Origin: Aricia agestis
Taxonomy: Eukaryota > Arthropoda > Insecta > Lepidoptera > Lycaenidae
Direction: 5' to 3'
Length of the DNA: 64,000 nucleotides
Assembly: GCF_905147365.1 (NCBI RefSeq)
Contig: NC_056428.1
Coordinates: forward strand, 33,957,001 to 34,021,000
Shown piece by piece: positions 54,951 to 64,000 of this stretch (the first letter of the stretch is position 1; each line of letters opens with the position of its first letter). The position numbers and the translations under genes are program-made. The notes beneath the pieces were generated by a model that was not told where the DNA came from, ran no database searches, and saw only the letters and a program-made list of their open reading frames with translations.

Positions 54951-55124
54951 AGTCTGCGAGTTACAAAAAGAGACCCGAATGCATGCAAGAATTTTGTGTA
55001 TTAGTGACAATTATTGTCAACGGCCTTATTTCGTAAATTTGAGTGTAGTGTTTCGTAGCTATTGCAATATTTTTATAGTGTGCGAAAAGCTACAAATAAC
55101 GAAAACCAAGGGTGGGTTGCACGG

Positions 55125-55461
55125 TAGGGTTGCCATCACCCAAATTCCCTTCGCCGGTCAGGCACGACAAAATTCCCGGACATTTGGCCGAAATATGGTT
55201 ATTTCCCCGGACACCTCTTTTAAACAGTATTTACGATAACGTCTTGCCAATTTTTGCTTTTCCAACAAGAATTTGTAAAAATCTGACTAACTCAAGTCCG
55301 TGCAAGAAACCGTGTGTATGCTTAGCGAGTTTTTATCTTTCGTTTATTGCTGCAGCTTGCATTACTTAAAAGTTAAAAAACCCGGACACTTTTCAAAAAC
55401 CCGGCCGGACGCCCTTCAAACTAGGACAAATCCGGGGAAACCCGGACGGATGGCAACCCTA
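55125..55461. mobile_element. hAT-like MITE, TAGGGTTGCCATC ends
   Basis: TAGGGTTGCCATCACCC and inverted TAGGGTTGCCATCCGTCC; both ends carry 'cccggac' subterminal words. The expected 8-bp duplication is not seen, though 'gttgcac' flanks both sides, so it may sit inside an older 'ggtgggttgcac' element. Confidence 0.7.
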
Positions 55462-55812
55462 AAGTTGCACCAGAGGCACAATAGACATAACTACCAGTAG
55501 TTCGACTGTAAAGAAACGGACAGGTTTCAATATCTGTCAAATTCGTCGGGTTTCACTAGGATTATGAACGGAATGTGCCTCGCGCTGGCTGATATAATTT
55601 ATTTTTAAATATTTAAAATAAAGATTCCAAAATTGGATTCTGACAATTTTAATCGCATGTGCCAAAACACAAAAAACAATACGACCAAAGAGGAACACGT
55701 CCAGCGAATATGTCATAGTTTTAAATTCGTAGGTAACAAGTTAACAACCCTAGCGACGATTTTCGTCATAATACGTAAATTTAAAAACTTCAACATCAGT
55801 TCTAAGTCGGCA
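55462..55812. other. Unassigned DNA
   Basis: No supported gene. Confidence 0.3.
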
Positions 55813-56279
55813 TCATAATATTAATACGCGAACGAAAAACTTTGTAACCCTTTTTACGAAAAATTGAGAAACGTAGGTGCATGAAATTTTCCACAGTTAT
55901 AGTTTTTATGGTGAAGGAGTGCATCGAACTAATATTATTTTGAAATTATGCTTTTATCATACATTTTTTTAACAAATAAAACATTACACACACTACAACA
56001 CACACACATGAGAAATGACAGATCTTTGAGTGACAAGCCTATACATACGAATTATACTCTTTTATTTATGGTTGAAGTCTGTTGACAACAAATTGACAAA
56101 TTGAAAATGGATTATAGTTTTTTTTATTGAATCTAAGATACTATTAGACAATGAGATCAGCTAAGTCCCAGAGACAAGAGTTGAAAAAAATGATAGTCAA
56201 TATTTTTTACAAATTATAGGTACTTAGTCCTAATGTCGTTGAAACGAAGGTCGAATTTCGACCATTGGGCGATCTCTAG
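55813..56279 (+). mobile_element. HelA Helitron, complete
   Basis: A|TCATAATATTAATACGCGAA at 55813, ending GGTCGAATTTCGACC, attgggcgatct, CTAG and T. 467 bp. Confidence 0.88.
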
Positions 56280-56671
56280 TACTCTATAATTCTGTCTACT
56301 TTGCCAGTGGCGTTGTTATAGTTAAGGTTAAGGTTATCATCAACTATGGCGTGCGTTATGGACTTTTACTGGGGATTTGACAGTTCATTTGACATTTTGT
56401 TATGTGGGACGTTCTTCTTTTTTGTCGAGAATGACTTGTTTTCAGCGCAAAAAAAAATTATATATTGCTCTTAATTATACTAAACTTCTCATTATTTATA
56501 ATAGTCTCCGATGTTATTTACGGAACAACAGCATAGCTAGCACAAGCACGTAGACAAACGAAAGAAACTAAATTTTGACAGTTTTACCGGAAAAACATTG
56601 GAGTAAAAGTTTCTTTCCTATCTCGATATCTTTCGCTTTTGAAAATCTATAAGTCAAGCATGACGATCCGC
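56280..56671. other. Mostly unassigned; fragment related to 40235-40860
   Basis: 56310-56405 ('gttatagttaaggttaaggt', 'gatttgacagttcatttgac') resembles sequence around the 40-kb SINE. Confidence 0.4.
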
Positions 56672-57010
56672 TTTTGACATTTAGTTTCTTGATTCTGTTT
56701 TTATTTTTATTATGGCACTTGGCTATAAAACCATGGCCAGTGTCGAGTAAATGGCGGCAAATTCAAAAAATCGATGTATAGCAACCCTGTCTATAGCCGG
56801 AATTATAGTTTTGATCTACAAACTACGAATAATAAAGTTCCTTAATTTTTATTATTCGTATTTCGTAGATCAAAACTATAATTCTGGCTATAGACAAGGT
56901 TGCTACACGTCGATTTTTTGAATTTGCCGCCATTTACTCGACACTGGCCATGGTTTTATAGCCGAGGTGCCATAATTAAAAAAAAAGAACCAAGAAACTA
57001 AATGTCAAAA
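56672..57010. repeat. Large inverted repeat, ~150-bp arms, MITE tip at its axis
   Basis: Arms run from 'ttttgacatttagtttcttg' through 'ggcggcaaattcaaaaaatc' and 'ttatagttttgatctac'. They differ at few positions. Between them, 56823-56860 is a 38-bp remnant made only of the tips of the CTACGAATAAT hAT MITE. Confidence 0.85.
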
Positions 57011-57767
57011 AAAAAAAATTGCCGTTGCTTTAATGGTTGCTATGGAAAGAGTTTCTTGTCTTTGTCCACTGAAACTCAAGTCGATGGGTGGTGCCATGCT
57101 CGGGAATAAGATAATATGTAGACATGGGAAAGAAACTGCCATTACTTTCTTCCGAAGAATCGACTGGGAAACCCCGTGCTAGCTACGCAGATGAGAGTAA
57201 AATCTATAAAACGCGGTACTCTATCGCCGTATAATATGTTGTGATGTTGCGTGTTGTTGAATCGCATGGTATACATTTTGTATTTCCGTTGCGACGACGC
57301 GTACGACGCAGCGCAATGTGACCTCACCCTTAGCTACTTTGCCTTATGAAACATTTCAAGAAAATACCTGTGACTTAACGTTAAAGAATGTCGCTTACAG
57401 AGGTAGCAATTCATTTATTATTTTAGAATTTATCGTCTTATTATTGAGTTGCGACTAACTATTTTACACACTTTAAAAGTAAAAGGGAATACTGCACTTA
57501 TGTAACTTAAAGATGATTTAAGGCGAAATCATTTCAAATTAACGCTTATATTATAAGGCGTAATGTACTTTGTAATGCTGAACAGCTGATCTTAAAATAA
57601 AGTATTCAATGATGTTTGGTTTTTTTCCGCTAGTCAATATTTGGGGAAAGATCTCTACATATTTTGCATCGTAGCATATGCAATGTGAACGGTTCCGGGC
57701 AGTTTTTCCAGATCGAGGTCGCGAAAAACATGAAGGGACCAATTCCCATACCTCAAAAGTTGATTCT
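57011..57767. other. Unassigned DNA
   Basis: GC-richer patch at 57250-57330 (cgttgcgacgacgcgtacga). No repeats or exons defined. Confidence 0.35.
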
Positions 57768-57775
57768 ATCGCAAG

Positions 57776-58969
57776 TAGGGAATGCAATACCGGGATACCG
57801 GGATCCTGAAATACCGGGATCCCGCATGCATTTTGCGGGACTAATCCCGGTCGAAAATTTAGCGGGATCCCGCGGGACTGGCGGGATTACAAAGAAGCGT
57901 GATTCATACGTGTAACTCTGCAGGCGGAGGTGCGTGAACTGGCTACTAGCAGCCCACTAAACAATTATTTTCCTTCAATTCACTTTTAATGACAATGGGG
58001 ATTGTCCATTTTTTTTTTTTGCTCATTACAAAAACGTTTCGAGGAATAAGGTCGTTTTTCTGTATATAAACGAAAAAAATACCCATTAGTTACTTATATT
58101 TTTGAACAAATATGTTTAACCTTAGTTTGACCTTCAATGGCGGAATAAATTCGATCAACATTACGTTTCGAACTTTTGGTAAGCTTCTCGTATCAGCTTT
58201 CACATAATGAGAACTTGTATTTGACGAACCAGCCATTATAAATAAGATTGAAAGGAAATTTAAAACATACTACAGAGGTCAATTGCGGCCGATGATGACG
58301 TCAGAGCGAAACTTTAAAAATTTATTGAGAAAAAACTAGCCAACGAATTTCAAAATTATTTAATTTATATTCTTAAAATACTCTATTTTAACGAAAAAAA
58401 ATATAAAAGTACATGTGATTTTTTTTGGACAATGCCCATTGTACCAACCAGCGTGGAAGCTGAGCTAACTTTTTCAGCTGTTGGCTACCTAGTGTGGAAT
58501 ATCAGGAGCCGTTTGGCAGACGACACAAAATTAATACCTACCTTAACTTTTTAAACATACTTTTATAAGTTTGTGCTGTATGTATATAGCGGACTCTTTG
58601 AGTTCAATTTTATATAGACTATGTTTCGAAAAAAAAACTTAATAATAATTATAAGATGAAAATAAATAAGTGAGTTTTTTTGTTTTTTTTTTAACTATTA
58701 TTATTATTACTATTAGACACTAGACATATAAAAAAAATAGTTTTCATTTATTTTTATTATTAAACCCCTGTAAAAAGTGTTCCACAAAGATTGTTTTATT
58801 TCTGAGCATAGAAGGGGGTATATCAAGTACGAGTATCATTATAACGATTTATTTTAAAAGTTTAAAATCAACCTGCGGGATCCCGCAAATACCGGGATCC
58901 AGCGGGACTGTGATGGTTCAATCCCGCAAATACCGGGATTGAAATTATCTTGCGGGATTGCATTCCCTA
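57776..58969 (+). mobile_element. hAT element, 1194 bp, non-autonomous
   Basis: TAGGGAATGCAAT at both ends (inverted), 8-bp duplication ATCGCAAG at 57768-57775 and 58970-58977. Both subterminal regions are packed with ataccgggatcccg-type motifs, likely transposase binding sites. A transposase C-terminal remnant remains at 58432-58554. Confidence 0.92.
58432..58554 (+). pseudogene. hAT transposase C-terminal dimerisation-domain remnant
   Basis: MPIVPTSVEAELTFSAVGYL then NIRSRLADDTKL and a stop at 58552-58554. This matches the hAT C-terminal pattern of (P.SS..ER.FS..G....RSRL) that mediates transposase dimerisation. No start context or upstream DDE domain survives. Confidence 0.8.
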
Positions 58970-58977
58970 ATCGCAAG

Positions 58978-60702
58978 TATCTGACTCGCGAGTGATCGAA
59001 ACGAGACTCGAGACATGAGGATGTCCGGGTCTATTTCTCTGCATGATTGACAACAAACAAGCGAAGATTTGATACTATTCTTCAATCTCTACGTAATATA
59101 AGCCGTCTATGTCACGAATCGAATTGGAAGAGAATATCTCGTGAAAACGTTTTTTCACCGCAGAGAATGTAAATCTTTGTAAGTCCGTTTAAATTAAATT
59201 TACGAGGGGTTCACTGGCTGCCATTTAATACTATGTTAGTAATGGTATTGACGATTACAATTTCATTTAACAGCACAAATCGGTAATCATTTAAGCTGCA
59301 AGATTTTTGAAAACGATATCTAGAGTTATTACAGAAAACAATTTGAACGGAACATAAAAAATTGTAATTTTAAAGCATAAAAATTAAAAAAAGAATCGAT
59401 TGAAAAGCAAAATACTTTACGTATAATTATTATTAGATACCAATCAATATTTTATTAGTCTATGATAATGTGGTACATAATGGGAGTCTCAACGGAATAT
59501 CTTTCTACCGAGCTTGTAGAGTGTATACTTATTACTTGGTCAGGCCGAAGCCCACTGACGTCATTTCAGACATTGTATAACAAGTCGCATCGAACTCAGA
59601 AACTACTGAGTTATTCAGAACTATCCGCTAGATAAACAACAATAAAAATAATAATAGATACAAATACTATCAATTACGAACACAAAATCGAAGTAATAAA
59701 AGTTATAAAGCTATAGATGGAAATTCGTGTAAATGTTCCATAACTTCATTATTTATTAGCGAGAAGGATCAACTATAACTCTCGAAGCTCGTTAAGCTTC
59801 TGATCCTTCGACGACCACCTTTGATTATAGCTTTTACAATTAAACTTAAATCATTCTTGGGTCACAAACAGCAGGGAAAAGAGGAAACACCGGCTTTCAG
59901 TTTTTTTGTCGTAGATTTTACTGTGGCGACCATTATGGATTACTACTTTCGAAAAAAAACGTTTTTTTTCTACCTAGGAAACAAATCAATTGAAAAAGAA
60001 AAGTTTGTGCAACTTTTGTTAATATTGGGTGGCGGCAGCTATGCTTGATCGAAAACATGCTCGCTTGAAAGTAGCTGGAATGAACCTCAATTCAAGCTCA
60101 ATTTACTGTAGAAAATCATCAGCCTCCTTTTCTTTTTATAAGTTAGTCCTTTGTCTTCCGTTGCTTTTCATTTTTTTTTTGCAAAATCTTTATAGATCTC
60201 TAATCAACTTCGATTGTGATCCGTACTCTCGAATAAACTCGAATGAATATCGATGTCGCTTTGACCAAACGTCAAACTTCTCGATCCTAGTTAGTTTCAA
60301 ATTGAACCACGATCGTGTCAAACGACCAAAATCCTACAAGATCCAATTTATACGATTTTCAATTGTGACGACAGGTGACAAAAAGGACAGTGAGGATCCT
60401 GATTCGCTGATCTTAATTGCGATCGCACATCGATGCAATGCGATTTGTCAACGATCAATTGAAAACTGAACTTTATCCAATACATGAGAAAATACACATT
60501 AAATTGACAGACTTGTCGCTCGCAGAATCGGGCTACCAGTTCCAAATTTGAATCCAGGAATTCAAATTTAGATTTCGGAAATTGGGTGCGAGCCGTTGCA
60601 AAGACCCCATGAACTGAAGTTTGTCCCTTCGCTACTTGATTAGGATTTAGGACATAATATTACTGCAATGTTTTCAAGCTAGAGGCGGCATCAGTATATA
60701 CT
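58978..60702. other. Unassigned DNA, apparently single-copy in the window
   Basis: Two overlapping frames (59821-60048 and 60029-60469, the latter 146 residues) lack ATG-proximal starts (TTG/GTG), splice signals and recognisable domains. I do not call them genes. 60240-60460 is rich in gatc/tcgat words. Confidence 0.3.
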
Positions 60703-60996
60703 ATAAAGTTAATATACCTAGCGGAATAGAGAAACAAAGGCCTGAGCATGGGAGATGTCACTATCAGTAACACTGCGTGGTAAAAAGAGACGTGTCATAC
60801 ATGACAGCAGCACTCTTTTTTTGACGTCCAGTCGGCACGTGCCGCACGTTGACAATTTAATCTCATAGAATTCATGTTCAATCATGCTTGTGTAAGTGTA
60901 TACGTACACATATATTTCACACAGATGAAAACCAATTTTGGTTACGTTTGACAGCTCGAGATTGTTGCTGTATTCCGCTAGGTATATTAACTTTAT
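60703..60996. mobile_element. MITE, 26-bp perfect inverted ends
   Basis: ataaagttaatatacctagc plus ggaata mirrored exactly. Interior includes 'gtcggcacgtgccgcacgtt'. A solitary end of the same family lies at 41437. Confidence 0.85.
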
Positions 60997-61124
60997 GGTA
61001 TAGACAGTAAACAAACACTTTGTTCGACGTTTGACCACAGAATAGATAATAGTTGGTTTGACAACGTTTCTGTCAATATTCAGATTGCTTACTGTATGTG
61101 CTTGTGGCGGTTCCTGCGTACTTT

Positions 61125-61262
61125 CGTGTCAAATTAAATCAAATCAAATCAAAATATTTTTTATTCAGAGTAATTTAAAAAAAAAAACATTTCCGAATGT
61201 CGATACTAAGGTGCCTACCACCGGTTCGGGAACTAACCCTGCGAGAAGAACCGGCGTTCCTT
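61125..61262 (-). mobile_element. LINE 3' UTR fragment beside an exon
   Basis: (AAATC)n at 61132-61152, then ctaccaccggttcgggaact and gagaagaaccggcgt match 51716-51860. The fragment ends about 40 bp from the 5' splice site of the exon at 61303. Confidence 0.75.
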
Positions 61263-61302
61263 TTCTCGTATATTCGCTCTACCCGCCTAAATGACCACTT
61301 AC

Positions 61303-61443
61303 CTTCTGTCGGCGTGGTCTGCTGACTGGAGTTGATCCTAGGTCTTTCCTCGCCCGCGGCTATGTGTTTCCCGGTCCTTCGCACCACGCGCCTGAGTTCT
61401 CGGTCTACATCGCTGCTATCCTCTTCCTCATAGTACTCCAGAT
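61303..61443 (-). CDS. Internal exon of an unidentified host gene
   Basis: The minus strand reads ttgcag|AT before the segment and GAAG|gtaagt after it, both close to consensus splice sites. The 141 nt are GC-rich (well over half) in AT-rich surroundings, and only one frame is open: (x)LEYYEEEDSSDVDRELRR, VVRRTGKHIAAGEERPRIN, SSQQTTPTE. It begins and ends in phase 1, so it can be skipped or inserted without a frameshift. The peptide is acidic then basic and looks disordered, perhaps a cytoplasmic linker. I do not recognise the gene. Neighbouring exons must lie outside the window or have been missed. Confidence 0.65.
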
Positions 61444-61711
61444 CTGCAACAGAGTTGTCTACAGTCAAGTGTCTTTGTTGGAAGACTTTAGTACGGGGAT
61501 GTTGGGCCTAAGATATTGACGGCCGCACCCAGAGACAAGGATCACTTAACTTTTAGCATCAGTGCAAAGCCTCTGAAATCATCAGTATTTTGTACTATGT
61601 ATAATATTATGCATGTATCGTACATAACAATTATTTTCAATAAACCTTCCGTTTAATGAAAACAAAAAAAAATACAAAAAAACGAAGCAAACATACGCTA
61701 GCTAGCTAAGC
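61444..61711. other. Intron-like DNA upstream of the exon
   Basis: The minus-strand 'gtactaaag' near 61492 could serve as a branch point; otherwise nothing recognised. Confidence 0.35.
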
Positions 61712-61719
61712 TGCATACA

Positions 61720-61850
61720 TAACGTGACCATTTTTTTTGTCAGAACGGGACATTTGTCAAGCGGAATCCCATAGATCATTTCGGGGACACTGGGACACGT
61801 AACTATAAAAAGGGACAGTCCCGTTTAAAACGGGTCGTCTGGTCACATTA
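61720..61850. mobile_element. hAT-type MITE, 8-bp duplication TGCATACA
   Basis: TAACGTGACCA and inverted TAATGTGACCAGAC ends. TGCATACA at 61712-61719 and 61851-61858. Interior acgggac/gggacagtcccg words. Confidence 0.87.
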
Positions 61851-61858
61851 TGCATACA

Positions 61859-62565
61859 TACAAACAGACAGAGCATTTTATACAATGTAGAACTTAATAA
61901 TATCATATTGTGTTATTCTAAAGTAAAAAAAAAAACTAAATAATATTCTCTTTGCTAGTAAAAGTTGGTCGAGCTAACTTTTGTTTTTTTAAAACATGTT
62001 AGTTTTCATGTTAGCACAAATGGGTTTTCATACGTCTTTTGTGCGATTATACAAAGGTGAATAAGCAAGTTATAAAGTATTAAAAAGTGGGTTAGTCGGT
62101 TAAAACAGTCGCTGGCAAGGTAAATGGAATGTTTTTTCCGTAAAATTACGATCAAATATAATATTATAATAATACTTTTTAATGTAACATCTTTGAGAAA
62201 AAAACGGGCTCTAAAAATGCGGATTTTTTTAACATTCTTCAATTCATTTAACATTTATAATGTAACTAATAATAATGTTGTAAGGTTTATAAGATAAAAT
62301 TGTGTAACTTACAGTCACACTCAAAGACATTTAATTATTACTTAACAATTTAAGGACACAAAATATGCGAAAATTTTCAATAAACTAAAGATAAATAATC
62401 ATTAAATCTTAACCGATAGAACATAACATAAATAGGATTATCGTTACAAACTAAATCTCACAGCTATTGAAGTTTAATACACAATTGATTAAAGTGCCTC
62501 CTAGAACAAACCGTTAACAACAGATCGTGGTACAGCTCAAGGAATCAATTAGCCGCTAAGCCTGC
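61859..62565. other. Unassigned AT-rich DNA
   Basis: Nothing recognised. Confidence 0.35.
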
Positions 62566-62569
62566 TTAA

Positions 62570-63313
62570 GGCCCTGTATTCCCAAAAACGGACGATTTTC
62601 AAGATTTAAAAGTGACAGTAGACACAAAAATATACTTAGTAGGTAATTTAAATTCTGAAAAAAATATATGTGTTAGTTAAGGATGTAACACAGTGGAATT
62701 TATATTCCATTACACAATATCATGAACTTCACTCGATAGAAAAAAATCCCAAACTTACCTCTTCTTTTAACGAATTTTCCATACTATGTCCAAATTATTT
62801 GGAATTTTCAGATAATTTTTGCACTGAATTAAAGACAAAGAATATATCTAGGGCGATTCGTTCTTTTGACTCGATTTAATTGATGTATAAAAAAACGACG
62901 ATCAAAAAACTATAAAACAGCAGGCGCAAAGTGTGTGACTGAAAGCGTACCAGGCGAACCTTTGCGCCTGCTATTTTATAGTTTCTTGATCTTCGTTTTT
63001 TTATACATCAATTAAATCGAGTCAAAAGAACGAATCGCCCTAGATATATTCTTTGTCTTTAATTCAGTGCAAAAATTATCTGAAAATTCCAAATAATTTG
63101 GACATAGTATGGAAAATTCGTTAAAAAAAGAGATAAGTTTGGGATGTTTTTCTATCGAGTGAAGTTCATGATATTGTGTAATGGAATACAAAATCCACTG
63201 TGTTAGGTCCATAACTAACACATATATTTTTTTCAAAATTTAAATTACTATATTATTGTGTCTACTGTCACTTTTAAATCTCGAAAATCGTCCGTTTTTG
63301 GGAATACAGGGCC
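62570..63313. mobile_element. 744-bp foldback element, TTAA flanks (piggyBac-like)
   Basis: Arms of about 360 bp starting GGCCCTGTATTCCCAAAAAC are mirrored with few differences around a short loop near 62937-62963. TTAA lies at 62566-62569 and 63314-63317, the piggyBac target. Each arm carries the same roughly 70-residue ORF (ITQYHELHSIEK, FSILCPNYLEFSDNF, TKNISRAIRSFDSI) pointing inward, on opposite strands. No transposase is encoded. Confidence 0.85.
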
Positions 63314-63347
63314 TTAACATTTTCTTCACAACAATATTTTATTAGTA

Positions 63348-63636
63348 CTAGCGGCCCGGTACGTGTTTCGCTACATAGCTTAGGGGAAAAAAATAATTTG
63401 TATATGCTTGTACTGTCATCAGTCATCACTAATCGTAATCAGTCATCACTGAAAAAAGTTTCAATTTGACAGTCAAATCCACATTGCATTAATGAAGAAC
63501 CACTCCACCGATTTTGTGCAAACTTCACATTTGGTTTGGACTTTGGATAGGTGAGCCCGTTGACCCGGCAAACGTTGTTTTGGCATAAAATCATATTCTC
63601 AGGCCTAACGAACGTACAATAATTGTACATCCAAAA
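63348..63636 (-). mobile_element. Helitron 3' end, unnamed family
   Basis: The minus strand ends 'acgtaccgggccgCTAG' before host T at 63348. 'acccggcaaacgttgttttg' occurs inside. The 5' end was not found, and the region directly adjoins the next HelA. Confidence 0.4.
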
Positions 63637-64000
63637 TCTATATATTAATAAGTGAGCCAAAAACTTTGTATCCCTTTTGACGAAAAATGGGAAAACGTAG
63701 GTGAATGAAATTTTGCACAGTTATAGTTTATATGGTGAAGGAGTGCATCGAGCTAATATTATTTTGAAATTATGCTTTTATCATACATTTTTTAAGAAAT
63801 AAAATGTTACACACACTACAACACACACACTAGGGAAAATGACAGATTTTTGAGTAACAAGCCTATACATACGAATTACACTCCTTTATTTATGGTTGAA
63901 GTCTGTAATTGACAACGAGGTGACAAATTAAAAATGAATTATAGTTTTTTTTACTGAATCTTAGATACTTTTAGACAATGCTTACACGACCTAAGACCAG
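63637..64000 (+). mobile_element. HelA Helitron cut by the window end
   Basis: A|TCTATATATTAATAAGTGAG at 63637, then HelA consensus to the last base. The CTAG end lies beyond the window. Confidence 0.87.

Noticed and set aside
62670..63236. Two conserved ~70-residue proteins on opposite strands
   Set aside because: They are the same sequence in the two arms of the foldback element; no independent evidence of coding.

Overview
The window looks like intronic or intergenic DNA of a butterfly or moth (Lepidoptera). It is AT-rich, has almost no host coding sequence, and is filled with repeat families typical of that order: non-autonomous Helitrons, tRNA-derived and other SINEs, 5'-truncated LINEs of the Jockey/CR1 group, and many MITEs of the hAT, PIF/Harbinger, Tc1/mariner-like and piggyBac-like types. 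The lineage call rests on recalled familiarity with these repeats; no search was run. No rRNA, functional tRNA, CRISPR array, operon or prokaryote-style gene was seen.

Layout. 1-560: tandem repeat of about 120 bp running off the left edge. 1670-6905: two dead LINEs, one on each strand, with a truncated Helitron between them. 7.8-12.1 kb: Helitrons with MITEs nested inside. 12.8-15.8 kb: a 76/81-bp satellite with 392-bp higher-order organisation, split by a 2140-bp Transib element with CGCCG target duplications and transposase remnants. 16-25.5 kb: mixed repeats, including a three-part SINE cluster and a 205-bp palindrome. 25.8-30.5 kb: a dense block of Helitrons, hAT and Harbinger MITEs, some sharing target sites. 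30.6-41 kb: SINEs, MITEs, a repeat ending in a shared 'ggaagtcggtt' motif, and a very recent poly(A) retro-insertion. 41-49 kb: sparser, with several perfect palindromes. 50-57 kb: hAT MITEs, a LINE 3' end, Helitrons and a large inverted repeat. 57.8-59.0 kb: a hAT element with 8-bp target duplications. 61.3 kb: a 141-nt minus-strand stretch that looks like a real host exon. 62.6-63.3 kb: a 744-bp foldback element with TTAA flanks. The right edge cuts a Helitron.

Helitron family names used here, each read in its own 5'-3' direction: HelA (about 490 bp, TC..., ending in hairpin GGTCGAA/TTCGACC then CTAG), HelB (TCTATACTAATATTATAAA..., ending GCAACAGCTAG), HelC (TCCATACAAATATT..., ending GACGTCATCTAG), HelD (hairpin ACCGAGC/GCTCGGT, ending CAGCTAG) and HelE (hairpin GGCAAAACAACGTTTGCC, ending CTAG). 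Repeat E has ends resembling GGGTTCCGTACC. Repeat D ends in ggaagtcggtt.

The best evidence of host function is the exon at 61303-61443 (minus strand, good splice sites, phase 1-1). A weaker candidate terminal exon lies at 9537-9688 (plus). The most unusual window-wide pattern is the number of short, nearly loopless palindromes inside otherwise unrelated repeats. In several cases another copy of the same repeat carries only one arm, which suggests recurrent snap-back inverted duplication (or, less happily, assembly chimeras).
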